Shown here piece after piece: positions 51,343-62,940 of a stretch of DNA of 64,000 bases. The DNA lies in NCBI RefSeq assembly GCF_937616625.2, contig NC_065571.1, positions 4,218,501 through 4,282,500 of the forward strand. Reading direction: 5' to 3'. Numbering within the stretch: position 1 is the first letter of the stretch; each line of letters opens with the position of its first letter. The notes beneath the pieces are model-generated. The model saw only the letters and a list, made by a program, of their open reading frames with translations. It ran no database searches and had not been told where the DNA came from. This stretch comes from Mercurialis annua. Lineage: Eukaryota; Streptophyta; Magnoliopsida; Malpighiales; Euphorbiaceae. A program made the translations under genes and the position numbers.

Positions 51343-52370
51343 ATGTTAGAGTTATAGCTTTTGTTATTAGTAACTTAAATCATTTTTGTGATTCAAATAT
51401 AGGCTTGTATTTTCAAAATCTTAAATTTAAACTTTGATTTAACAGGATTTGTAAGTTGTAACTGGGACTTTAATACACATTGTTAAATTTAACCTTTCAA
51501 ATTGTATGGCATACATCCTTCACGGTCTTTCCTATGGATCAGCTTCCTCATCTGCCGCTACGCATAGTTTTCCTAGTGGACCGGAGGTGGTAAAATGAGG
51601 CAGAATGCCTATTTTGAGCATGTCCTAGTCTAAAATTATGACGATAGCCTGATTTGATCTTTTCGACCATTTGAAAGGCAGAGTGGACTTTTATTTTATT
51701 TTTTGTTAGGGATAGCTACAAAGATACTTTCAAAAACCATTTAATTTATAAAAATACGTACTTAGTTAAAAAAATTACTTCCACCTAAAAACTGATTTAT
51801 TTTACATAATTTACATATTTTTTTACTATTAAAAGGTACATTTTTTATACATGTTTGATACATATTTGTTTACATTATTAATACATCTCTTATACATTTT
51901 CGATACACTACGTAAAAAAATGAAAACATATTTTGTATTTTTATAAACTTTTTAGGTGTCAAACGTAAACTTTTGGAAAGTACGTATTTTTGTAAATTTT
52001 TCCCATTTTTTGGATTTTTTTTTTGTAATTTTTCTTTTTTGTTATTGTAATAATCAAGTTAAAATGGGCTCGGTCGTGGAGTCATAAAAAACTATTGGCC
52101 CATTTTACTTTTGTATTTTAATTTTGGAAGTATATAAAAATATTTGTAAAAATAACTCCCATCTTATAACTTGAAAATCCTTCCCATATGCGCGTTAGAG
52201 TTTATTCTTTCACTCTTACGCTTCAAATTCTATTTCAGTGTTTTTTTTAAACAAATTGGTTATAAACGGTTTTTAAAAGTACAATTTGCAAAAAGTTAGT
52301 ATTATTTGATTTTTTGTTCTATTTGAGGGTCAAAATGAACTTTTTATTCTTGTTTAGTGTAATAAAACAA
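51343..52370. other. GFS12 3' flank and repeat-derived spacer
   Basis: Holds the GFS12 3' untranslated region. From about 51715 to 52000 there is sequence with TACGTACTT near one end and its inverse AAGTACGTA near the other, suggesting an old inverted-repeat element. At 52061-52110 lies a relative of the DNA that flanks the right end of the MULE at 56249. No gene is seen. Confidence 0.45.
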
Positions 52371-52435
52371 TTAAAATGGGGGTTTTTGACATTTTTATGC
52401 CTCCCTACAAAAGAAATTCCGGATTTGTGCCTCTT

Positions 52436-52560
52436 GTAAAAATAATTCTCGTTTTGTGCCTGAACCCACGCAGCCCGCTATCTCATATAGCGGGCTGGTC
52501 CCTCCTCCCCAGTCCCCAATCATTAGGGATCTGTCCCAATGATTGGAGAGAGAGTAATAA
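52436..52560 (+). repeat. Subterminal inverted repeat, left copy
   Basis: Pairs with 53530-53672 on the other strand. It shares ATAATTCTCGTTTT, CCACGC(A/T)GCCCGC, CCCCAATCATT(A/G)GGGATCTG and ATTGGAGAGAGAGT. The left copy carries CGCTATCTCATATAGCG, a small perfect hairpin that the other lacks. Confidence 0.75.
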
Positions 52561-53529
52561 TTAACTCAGTTTTTTTATTTTAGACATGATTTTTTCATGG
52601 TTAAATTATAATATCAACCACCCAAAATAATCCAACCAACCTAAAAAACCAAACCAAATTTGGTTCGGCTTCATATTTTAAAAAAAATTGAATTTTGATT
52701 TAGTTTGGTTTTGGACATTATTTTTTTAGAGCTGTAAAATAAATTGAACTAAAATAATCGATCAACCGATAATCCAACCAAATTGACGGGTTGGTTTAAT
52801 TTAAAAAATTTACATCCTTAAAATTTTGGTTTGGCTCGATTTAAAAAAATTAAACATATTAATTTTGGTTTAATTTGAATTATTAAAAAAAAAAAAAATC
52901 GGTTTAGTTTAGGTTTGAACGCATTTTTTTTATTAAAGTTTCATCATCGACCATCAAAATGAATCAAAACATTGACCAAAATAACTGGTTCGATTCTATT
53001 TGAAAATTTTAAATTCTTAAAATTTTGGCTCGATTTTAAAAATATAATTTTTTATTCGGTTTGGATTAAAATACGCTTTATGAATAAACATATAACAAGT
53101 TTTTTTTTCTAAAAAGATTTTTTATTTTTAAAAAAATTACTTTCTAAAAATATACTTTTTATTGTAAGATAAATATTTGAAATATTTTTTTAATAATCAT
53201 TTATTTATATAAAAAAGGGAATCATTTATTTTTATTTTCAATCCTTTTTTTTAATGAACCAAATAGTCGTACAATTAATTTTCTGTGATGAGAAGAAAAT
53301 AGATAATTAGATTTGTTTAATTTTTGGGATTGATTTTCAAGATTCAGATTATAAATTCCTCGCACATCGGCTAAAAAAATAACATAAAAAAGAAAAAGAA
53401 AATGAAATGTGTTAGTATTGCAACAACAATGTTAGTATAGTATTCAAGAAACGTGTTAGTATTCAGCAATTATATTCTTGGTTTGATGATTGAGCAAGAT
53501 AAAAAACCGGTTTTAATAATTATTGCCCA

Positions 53530-53672
53530 ATCTTATCTGCCCCCATGATTTGGGAGAGAGTAAATAACTCTCTCTCCAATTATTGGGGCAGATCCCCAAT
53601 GATTGGGGAAGAGGGACAAGCCCGCGGGCAGCGTGGGTCCAGGCGTAAAACGAGAATTATTTTTAGAGTTTT
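53530..53672 (-). repeat. Subterminal inverted repeat, internal copy
   Basis: Inverted partner of 52436-52560. Its position 1.1 kb inside the element suggests that a foldback element of about 1.3 kb, or a second copy of the same terminus, was inserted or rearranged within the MULE. Confidence 0.7.
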
Positions 53673-54462
53673 TTTAACAAATACCCTACATATGTCAAAA
53701 TAATCTAAATTTTACTAGAGCAAAAAGAAAAGTTGAAAAATACATTTACCAACTTTCAAATTGCACAAATATCAATTTTAATATAAAAAATACGGTTTGC
53801 ATGAAATAAGGAAACTAGATATTATGTCTTTTAATATCTCCTACAAATGGGCAAACTAACATATAGGGAATATATTTTCAAAAATCTTCAAGATTTATAA
53901 AGAGCAATAACGTTGCATTTAACAAGCTTTCCATATACAATGGAATTTCAATGATTCTTTAAAAACGTAACACCATTTGAAAATAGCAAATCAGAAACTC
54001 ATTGAGAAACAAAAAAAATTCAGCAAAGAAGACAATCAAGAACTCATCAAATCAAAAAGGTTAGTGTTCTCAAAATCATATTTTATTATGTAATTAACTG
54101 AATAGGAAGTTTTTTCTGGAAATGATGTGTTCTAATTGGCGAATTACATGTGAACCAATGATTTGAAAAACGCAATGATTTTATGTAGATTCGGAATTAA
54201 ACAAAAAACAATGAACAACTGAAATTTTGTGTTGTAATTGGTTAATTACATGTTTGTATTTGAAAACTAAAAAAATATATTGTTTTCAGCAATTTCATGG
54301 CTTTTTTATGCAATATAAACTAGTTTAAAACCTGCCTCTTTAATTGGTTATTTCCAGAAAAACATTTTCAAAATTGTTTTATAAATTTATGAAAATTAAC
54401 TAATAGTTAACTAAACGTTAACTAATGTGTTTTTAACAAATATATATCATGTTAGTGCAGGA

Positions 54463-54630
54463 ATGACCATATTGAAGGTACTTGTTTACTATGATGGAGT
54501 ATGGGAGCAAGATCTAAACCACTCAAATTATAAGATCAAAGGAATTTTAGTTAAAGACGATGCGGATTTTGAGACATTGAAAACATTTATTCATGGCATA
54601 CTGAAGGTTAACTATGGGAAAACTGAATAA
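54463..54630 (+). pseudogene. Remnant of a MULE transposase N-terminal (PB1-like) exon
   Basis: A 55-codon stretch from the first ATG reads TILKVLVYYDGVWEQD, then YKIKGILVKDDADFETL and FIHGILKVNY. This pattern (VxxYYDGxW, then KGI and a helix with IxGIL) is characteristic of the N-terminal domain of plant MULE transposases. A stop follows at once, and no MULE catalytic domain or SWIM zinc finger is found in the remaining 1.6 kb. It is preceded by an acceptor-like AG at 54459-54460, so it could be the second exon of a former gene. Confidence 0.6.
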
Positions 54631-54879
54631 ACATTAAATATCAGTTGGAATCAAATCAGCAAGCTGTCGATATACGGGGGCAATAACAAAAAAACATGTC
54701 GTAATCTTCCAAAATGAAGATAATTTTAGCATCTTATTAGTGTATGAACAATTATGTTTTTAATGGTTGTATTTGAATTACGTACTGTTAAATTGAGATT
54801 ATTATTTTTATTAAAGTATGTATTCATATCGTATGTTATTAATAAACTTAGTGATTAAAAGGTATCTTTATGTAGACAT

Positions 54880-55290
54880 TTGGTTAACTGATAGTTAACT
54901 AATAGTGTACTTCTTATCAATTAAAAAAGATAATAGTAAACTACTTATAATTTAACTAATAGTGTACTACTTATCATTTAAAAATTTACCACAATATTAT
55001 ACTTCTTACCATTTTAAAAGATAATAGTAAAGTACTGTTAATTAACCAGTATAGTAATTATTATTTAGTTAACTAATAGTTAACTAATAAGTTAACTATT
55101 AATATACCACATAAATTATATACTAATAGTCTAATAAGAATTTTCCACAATAGTATATCTCTTATCATTTAAAATAATAATAGTAAACTACTGCTAGTTA
55201 ACAAAAAATATACTATATATTATTATGTTATATTACTAGTTAAGTAATGGTTAATTATGAGTTAACTATTAATTTACTATATATATGATA
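54880..55290. repeat. AT-rich tandem-like repeats with TTAACTAATAG units
   Basis: Recurring phrases GTTAACTAATAG, TAATAGTAAACTACT and CTTATCATTTAAAA occur three or more times each at roughly 80 to 100 base spacing. They lie inside the MULE. Low-complexity expansion by slippage is likely. Confidence 0.55.
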
Positions 55291-55470
55291 AATTAATGAA
55301 ATAATAAAATGACGACGAGCTGCTTCTGAAGAGGATGCGACAACGAGCTGGAAAAAAGGACAGCGCTGGAAAAAAGAACAACTTCTGCTAAGAAAAAAAA
55401 TCATAGTAAAAACTATGCGAAAATGAAATAGAAATCAGATAAATTTGATAAAGATAAATAAAACCAAGAA

Positions 55471-56150
55471 AATAATGAGAGGAAAAAGAAAGATACGTCT
55501 GATTTAGGGTTTAGTATTTAGTGGATTTTCATGTTTTAAATGATAGATTAAATGGGAAGGTTTGAATGATAGCTTAAATGTTGATTAATGGCAAGAATCT
55601 TGGTGAAATCTTTCAAATTAATGGCAAAAATCTTACTGATATCTTTCAAATTGAATAGGTTGAGATATGAAATGTTACCATTTTGAGTAGTTGTATTTTG
55701 CTAATTTAAAAAGTATCTTTGTGTAAAGCAAAATCATTAAATTCAAATTAAAAAATTAATAATAGTATAATTCAAAATAGACTTTTACTCTAGTAAAATT
55801 CAAAATAAAAAATAATGAGAGGAAAAAGAAAGATACGTCTGATTTAGGGTTTAGTATTTAGTGGATTTTCTTGTTTTAAATGATAGATTAAATGGGAAGG
55901 TTTGAATGATAGCTTAAATGTTGATTAATGGCAAGAATCTTGGTGAAATCTTTCAAATTAATGGCAAAAATCTTACTGATATCTTTCAAATTGAATAGGT
56001 TGAGATATGAAAGGTTACCATTTTGAGTAGTTGTATTTTGCTAATTTAAAAAGTATCTTTGTGTAAAGCAAAATCATTAAATTCAGATTAAAAAATTAAT
56101 AATAGTATAATTCAAAATAGACTTTTACTCTAGTAAAATTCAAAATAAAA
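55471..56150. repeat. Near-identical 340-bp tandem duplication
   Basis: 55471-55810 and 55811-56150 match almost base for base; I see about three substitutions (for example TTTTCATG against TTTTCTTG near 55531/55871, and GAAATGTT against GAAAGGTT). The near identity points to a recent event inside the MULE. No coding capacity. Confidence 0.9.
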
Positions 56151-56550
56151 TGGTCTAACCTAGTAACTAGGGTAATTTTCTCTTATTTTTACAAGAGGCA
56201 CAAATTCGGAATTTCTTTTGTAGGGAGGCACAAAAATATCAAAATCCCTTAAAATGGGCCCGTTCATAGGGCCATCAAAAACTATTGGCCCATTTTCAAA
56301 CAAAAGGCTTTAGGGCTTGGATTGTAGGATTACATTAGACCCAAATCCCATAAAACACACCTGAAAAACGACGCGTAGTTCAACATCATTCATATTTCAT
56401 ACTGCAACAGAAGCGCGGCTCTGCAATTTGACGACTCTAGCTCCGATCACCACTGCTTTTTTTAATAACTTCAATTGATTGATACTAACATAACAAATAC
56501 ACAATCCCTCCGTTTTGCTGCTATCTGAGCGCGTTGGTATAGTCAAAAAA

Positions 56551-58099
56551 ATGAACGGTGAACATTTGGAGTTGAATAGCTCTTTGAGAAACCTCACAGT
56601 AGAAGAAAAGCCACAGACCGATGAAACTAGCGCCGGCGCCGGCGATGTTGGTTTGGAGATCAACTGCTTCACCGAAATCATAGACGACAGCAGTCCCTTG
56701 CATTTCCAAATCATCCGTTTTCCCAAACAGGTTAAAAAAAGTCATCATCCAACCCTATTATTTCTGCTGTTTTTAGTTTCTTTAACAGTCCACGTAACAA
56801 AATGTAATTGATTGCAGATTTACGCTTGGATAAGTTGCAATTCTGCTAAATTCGGTCATTTGTACGCTGCTGCTCCTACTCGCCCTGTAAATATAACTAC
56901 CTTTGATTTTTGATTTTAGTTTGTTTGTTTTTAGTGAAAAATTATGTGAAGTTGATGATTGTTGTGGCAGGATAATTCGGTAGGTGTGTCTTGTTTGCTC
57001 GGGGGAGCTTCTGATAATACCGGATCTTCCATTGCTCGACGTTTAGGTAAGGCGTTTACTTGCAAAAATCAATTTTATTGTTTGTGTACGTACGCTGAAT
57101 CAAACTTTTCATCGCCATAATATTTCATTTCGTGTTAGTATTGCCGATACAAGTCGGATTTTAAATGTCCATTATTTGACGGTTTTTCTCTTAAATGTTT
57201 CTTTACAGTGTTAAAAACTGGCCTCAATGTAATCCTGGCTTGTAATATTCCTAAAAACAATCCCATGCTTCAGGTAACTCTCTTTATTCTCCTCTATATC
57301 ATGCACGTACATAAATACATTCATATCACATGTAGATTAAGATTAGTAGCGGCTTTACTTAACCTAATTTTAGAATGTCAAGCTTTTGCATAGTAAGGTA
57401 TTGAAGTTGGAGTATAAGAATGGAAGAAGTAAATAGAGTTTAATTACTCAACTTAATCATCTACCTAGGGTGCACACTTAGTAAGGAATATTATTGTTTT
57501 CGTTTACTTTATTTACTTGCATTTGCATCGTTGTCCTAATTATAAATGTTGGGGTGAAAACTGATAGGGTATTTAAGGATAAGTACAAATGTTACAAAAT
57601 CTAATTTATAAAAGGATATCACAGTTATCTTTATTAAATCAAATAGAAGTCTTGTATAAAGAATTAAAATAATAATTAGTAAGATATATATGACATTTAG
57701 TCACTCAACTATTAATTGACCGTCTATATTTTGAGATAAAAAAAATGATGATTCGGTGGATTCTGATAGTACCGACCGATTTTTGCATGTATAGATAAGT
57801 TTTTCTCATCGTTATATAGCAGTTCAAATACTGCATATGAGTTTGGGACGGAAGGTTATGAACTAAGTCTGACAGATTACTCCATTGTTCACAGTCTCTC
57901 AATTTTTTTTATTTCATTTTGCTTCTTTTCTTATTATGTAATAACACCGGACACTGGGTGCCACTCGTAGGTATCTGTCTATAGACTTGCCATGTCTTCA
58001 ATTCTGTCTTAATTATTTCTTATTTAATGTTAGGCAAATGCTGAGAAAAAATTGGTGGAGAAGCTAATTTCTTTGGGGTATACACAGCCAAAATCTTAA
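56551..58099 (+). CDS. PSMG4: Proteasome assembly chaperone 4
   Basis: Small chaperone that pairs with PAC3 to order alpha subunits in early 20S proteasome assembly. Five exons, 56551-56730, 56818-56886, 56971-57046, 57209-57273 and 58034-58099, encode 151 residues. Plant-type signatures are visible: HFQIIRFPKQIYAWISC, KFGHLYAAAPTRP, CLLGGASDNTGSSIARRL, VLKTGLNVILACNIPKNNPML and ANAEKKLVEKLISLG. Residues 1-45 are a variable acidic tail. The last intron is 760 bases. The ATG at 56551 is the first in frame. It lies 294 bases to the right of the MULE, which may have displaced upstream control sequence. It is convergent with ATG8. Confidence 0.93.
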
Positions 58100-58784
58100 G
58101 TAGCATAGCAGAGAGTTGGAAGGAGATTACAAGACAGGTATCAAGTTAGAAATCTGTGACAGATAAAACTATCTTACTATAATATTTTGCTTCTGATTTG
58201 AATAGTTCAATAGTAGATCACATGATATCAAATATACTTATTCTTCTAGGGCTGTGATGTAATCATAGAATTCAAAAGCATTTATGGTTGACTTTGCTCT
58301 ACATTTTGTACGGTTTGAGCATGTAACTTTTCTCTTTATGTGTGTATTGACTCCATAAACTATTGCTATCTAGAATATTAAATCAAAAAGCTTATTTTAT
58401 TTGGTTCCAGACTGGTTGCTAATTTTTTTGTTTAATCTAAAATACCGCTATCTAGAATACTACATGAATTCATTTGCAAATGAAATAAATTATACTGTAG
58501 AATTTAACCAAACAGATGGTTTGTATTTCGTTAGTGAGACCCATGAACTAAGGTAACTGCAGCCTCCTGCAAGAAACACAGACGACGGCGCAAATACTAA
58601 AAGGACCCATGAAAATGTCTTGCATCCATTTATGCACAGAGAGTGATTTACATGATTTACAAAAGATTCTTTGAATGCAATTTATTTACACAGTATGTTG
58701 AGCCAACTCAGCTGGCGTATCATACATGAAATTATTCACAACTTCTTAAAGAGACAACAAACAATTACCATAAACTGTGATGGT
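58100..58784. other. Convergent 3' flanks of PSMG4 and ATG8
   Basis: Holds the 3' untranslated regions of both genes; overlap of the transcripts is possible. No other feature is seen. Confidence 0.45.
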
Positions 58785-61330
58785 TTATCCAAACGTCTTC
58801 TCGCTGCTGTAAAACATGTACAGGAACCCGTCGTCATCCTTGTAGGACTCATACACCTTATCCATAAGACTTGCTGTCAATTTATATCCCACGTTAGCAA
58901 GCTACCAGTTCTCTATAGAAACAAAAACTCCGATGAATGGAAAGCCAATTTACCTGTTGGAGGCAATGTGTTGTTCACAAATACAAATAAAGCTTTTCCA
59001 GGAGCTAAATGTAGCCTACTGCTTAAGATGTGGATGAACTGCCCAATGGACGTAGCACGAGGAACTAAGTATCTGAAGCAATATGTGAGAACATAAATTA
59101 TCATCTTTATAAGTTGAATAAGCAAAACAATAATTCCGAGCTTCATATGCTATATATTCCAACTTTTTCTCAGGTAACATATTAGGGAAATGAATTCGGG
59201 GAACCGATTTTCGCGCTCCAAAGTGTATAACTGCGCTCCAAAATATTTTCATATAGGCTAATATACCCTCATAGAACATCATTACTCATACCGCAACAAT
59301 CCCAATTCAAGAATTTGAGGCTCATTACATGACCCACATCTTTTGCTTATTTATATTATTTTTTTATTAAAAATGACCCACTAGTTTGTTTTTTCAACCC
59401 CCTATTACTCTCACACATATTAAAAATATCTTAAATAGAATAAGTATATTTTTTTATGTTTCTCATTTTATCTTAAAACTATGATAGTCTTACATTAATT
59501 TTATATATCAAACCTACTAATATTAAGAATAAAAAATGCGTTAAAAAAAGATTTTCTTTAAGACATCAAAAAATTTAAAAATGACATAAAAAATAGGACG
59601 GAAAAAGAGAATGTGACATTTTAATTAAATTCAAATGAATCTTTTAAAATATTTAATTATATTGCATATCAATGTAATATAAAATATTAAAACTAATATT
59701 ATATAATAGGTTCAAAAATAAATAAGTTGTATTTTAAAATGTAGTATAAAATATATTTCCTCGGTCAGAAATTGATAGACTATTTATTTATAATTTATGT
59801 ATTTAATTATATGAATCTAAAGTTTATTATTTTATAAACAATTTATGTTAAAATGAAAAATATAGTTTCAAATCATTATAGTGTTATATTTTATAATTAA
59901 TGTAAAGTTCAAATCACTAAAAATTAGATAATCGCTAATGATAAGTTCACCAAATTTTTTTTATCTAATTAATTATGTACCAAAGAAAATCAAAACTTTA
60001 AAAAATTTCAAATAAAGGATTATTGTATACACAAAATTACAGTTTAATATAGCAATATATTAGTTTAGTTAAGAAATAAAATAATGTAAAAGACTTATTT
60101 CCCATTGTAATAACATAAATGAAAAGTTCATGAAAGATATAAAATTTGGTGAATTGATTGCATTTGAGGGGTGGAACAAAATAAAAGAAATATAGACACC
60201 AGCAAGGATACATGAGTCCTTTTGTCAAAATGTGGAGTGTGGTTATAATATGTTGGAGTGCAAAAATCGCCTCCCATGAATTTGGCATAGCAAGTTAAAG
60301 TTATTGGTAATCCGTAAAAGTATTAACATTTGGCATTGGCAATTATGAGAGAAAGAATGTACTTTGTTTTATCCATTTCAGGAAGGTCAGTCTTTGAATA
60401 TCTTTCTATAATCACCTGCAGCAATAGCAGACAAGAAGAAAGGGTCATCAAAATAGTTTAAGAAAAGCCAACAGGTTTATGAAATAATGTCCACAAAATG
60501 TATTAATGAAGCCAAATTATGGGTCGCTTGCGCTGAGATTTATGATCGTAGAAATACTTACATAGACATCGTCTACCACATTCTTTGTAGATATAATTTT
60601 TTTTAACTATTAATAATAAGGTTAAATGCAAATTAAATAATAAACTTTGATGCGTTTTGCACTTATAACATGGAGTTTAAATCTTAGAAATGAACAATCA
60701 ATTCTTTTACAATTGAGAACACCTCATATAAACATCAAAATATACCATGTTCTGAAATCCACGTCAATATCATTTTACCAGTGTTTCGAATTGTAAAAGA
60801 ATGATATAGTTCATATATTGACATTGCCAAGATTTAAAATCCGTGTTGTATTAATTAATAATTTTCACAAATATTAATGGCTTTGTACATAAATGAAGAG
60901 AGCATATACAAAATTTTCTCTAACGGATCATGTCTGGTATGGCTAAATTTAAATAAAAATGAAAGCATATTCTCTAAGTAGCGGTCTTATAGATATTAAA
61001 TATTATCCCTATCATTAATTTAATAATTCTGGGAATTTTCATTAAAACATATGAAATGACATAACTTGGACATTAATCCTCCAACTTATTGAAATAAATT
61101 ATAGGAAGAAAGGAATTAATTAAAAAATATGATGAAAAGAATTCTTACAGGGATTCGGTCTGGGTATTTGGCAATGATGGTTTTGGATTCTTGGAGACGT
61201 TCATCTGAAAATCAAATTAAGCAAAACGAAGGATCAGGATCAATATAATTAACCAAATCAAAAAGATTAAGAAGGATGAATAATACGAACCGAATGTGTA
61301 ACTGTTTTTGAAAGACTTGGCTTTTCCCAT
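58785..61330 (-). CDS. ATG8: Autophagy-related protein 8, clade II (ATG8h/i type)
   Basis: Ubiquitin-like protein joined to phosphatidylethanolamine to build autophagosomes and recruit cargo receptors. Five small exons, 61330-61291, 61204-61149, 60415-60363, 59072-58954 and 58873-58785, encode 118 residues. Recognised from [60 protein letters not shown] and [18 protein letters not shown]. The protein ends in TFG with the glycine exposed, as in ATG8h/i, so ATG4 need not trim it first. Intron 3 (59073-60362) contains a 1.1-kb MULE-like insertion. Every open frame longer than 60 codons on this locus is a shadow of the short exons. Confidence 0.94.
59199..60275. mobile_element. Non-autonomous MULE-like element in ATG8 intron 3
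   Basis: Terminal inverted repeats of about 50 bases: left GGGAACCGATTTTCGCGCTCC, complement of right GGGAGGCGATTTTTGCACTCC; both have a second GCTCC/ACTCC block about 20 bases in. Flanks ATGAATTCG (59190-59198) and ATGAATTTG (60276-60284) form a 9-bp target duplication with one mismatch. The interior is about 80 percent A+T with no coding capacity. Confidence 0.8.
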
Positions 61331-62341
61331 TAAAATGATAAATTTGATTGATAATTAGATTTTTTGGTTGTTTGGAAGAGAAACAGAGAAATCAAGGAAA
61401 GAAAGAGAGGGAATATGAATATGGAAGTTAGTTAGTTAAGATTGCGACAGAAGCATCTCTTTGAAGCGGTGAGATTCAGAGACTTATGGGCCCTTCCTTT
61501 CTTATTTGGATTTCTTTTAGCCCAATTCTCACTTCAATATCAATCTCAAATTTCTTCATTTTTTTTGTTTGAAATATACATCTTCCAACTATCTTTTAGA
61601 CTCAACAATATGTTATTTGACTTATTTTATATTTTTTGAAACAAAATATCAGTGTTGTTTAGCTTAATTTGTTTTAAAAACAGTTATTCGGTATTCATCG
61701 GTCTCTGGCATCTCACAATTGTGATGGGACCGCCCACCTGTCTCGTCCTAGTTTCACCATTGGTTAACAATATAAAGATATATGATTCATCATCAATATA
61801 ATTTATTATTGAAAAACAGTCATTTATGAAAATTGAAAAGAAAATTAGCGACTAAATGAGTCAGTAAATTACATTTACGATATAAAAACAAGAACACTTT
61901 TCTAAAAACCGGAAATTTAGATTAAAAATTAATTATCTCTTCAGTTTTTCTGCTATCAATAAAAATGAAATTAACATTTATAGAAACTGGTAATCTTCTT
62001 TAAAAATAAAATGACGATGTATACGAGTAATAAGTTTTTTTATTGGTGTGTGAAGTTTCGTTTTCTCTGCATGCACATTTGTAAATATATTATCATACAA
62101 TCCCGTTTTCTCCTTATTAACTCGTTGTTTATGTTTGTATTTTTAACCCAAAGTGATCGAAAAATAACCAAAAATATTTATTTGGTATATTTTTTTTAAA
62201 AAATTAAATTATTAAAAATTACAAAAATGTAGACATAACCATAATCATTTTAAAAAATTAGTAATCAAACACCGCTTATTATTAATTGGTTAATACCTCT
62301 ATTTTAAATAGTCCAAGCATCAACTCAGCTCAAATTTTTTG
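61331..62341. other. ATG8 promoter region and AT-rich spacer
   Basis: The ATG8 leader is purine-rich near 61375-61420. The 65-codon plus-strand frame at 61442-61639 shows no family resemblance and is hydrophobic by base composition. The rest is AT-rich DNA without recognised features. Confidence 0.4.
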
Positions 62342-62763
62342 GGCTAATAATCACCTAGGGTCCTCGACTTTTACCCTAAACTTCCCTAAACCCCCTATAC
62401 TTTCAAAAATTTCCCTAATCCCCCCATACTTTATGGCGGCGCTCATTCACGGTTCTTATGAACGAAAATACCTCTCAGCGCCATCTTTTTTTGGCGGCTA
62501 TAATTCTAAAAAAAAAAGACGGCGCCACGTGTCATTTGACATGTGGCAAAATATCTAAAAAAAATTGAAAAACACAAAACACTCTTACAACTATTAAAAT
62601 TTAATTTAATTAAAAATAAAAAATCAAACCAAATCAACCTATTCAAACCGCTGAATCATCGCAACCAAACCGTCACAACCGAACCCGCCTCTGATCATCT
62701 TTTCAGGTGAGAAAACGACCAAGCTCGTCTTCTCTGAGAAGACAAGTTGGTGCTCGTCTTCTC

Positions 62764-62865
62764 CACATCTGTTCTTGGAGAACATATGTGTATTTGTTCT
62801 CCAAGAACATATTTCAGATCTGTTCTTGGAGAACACATCTTAATTTGTTCTCCAAAAACAGATTC
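62764..62865. repeat. 51-bp tandem repeat with internal palindromes
   Basis: Two adjacent copies begin TGTTCTTGGAGAACA and carry the inverse TGTTCTCCAAGAACA (TGTTCTCCAAAAACA in the second) 27 bases later, so each copy can fold into a hairpin. Read as protein on the plus strand they give VLGEHMCICSPRT and VLGEHILICSPKT, both in frame. Confidence 0.7.
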
Positions 62866-62875
62866 AGATAGGTCG

Positions 62876-62940
62876 GAGGCGGGTGGCGGTCGGCGGGGGG
62901 TGGCGATCGGCGGCGGATGGCGATCGGCGGCGGATGGCGG
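62876..62940. repeat. GC-rich GGCGGATGGCGATC minisatellite
   Basis: Short direct repeats of GGCGGATGGCGATCGGC type, two clear copies plus variants. Its base composition is far above that of the surrounding DNA. Lies in the core of the foldback element. Confidence 0.7.

Larger units (their letters stand above)
52380..56248. mobile_element. Mutator-like element (MULE), 3.9 kb
   Basis: The terminal inverted repeats agree at 62 of 66 bases: the left starts GGGTTTTTGACATTTTTATG, the right (complement) GGGATTTTGATATTTTTGTG, and both continue GCCTCCCTACAAAAGAAA. They are flanked by an exact 9-bp target duplication TTAAAATGG at 52371-52379 and 56249-56257, typical of Mutator-like elements. Inside are an inverted copy of the left subterminal region, a remnant of a MULE N-terminal reading frame, an AT-rich repeat tract and a 340-bp tandem duplication. 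No intact transposase is present, so the element cannot move by itself. Confidence 0.9.

Noticed and set aside
58671..59096. 141-codon plus-strand open frame
   Set aside because: It is antisense to ATG8 exons 4 and 5, which explain the conservation; the plus-strand product has no family resemblance.
61442..61639. 65-codon hydrophobic frame upstream of ATG8
   Set aside because: Hydrophobicity follows from T-rich composition; no family recognised.
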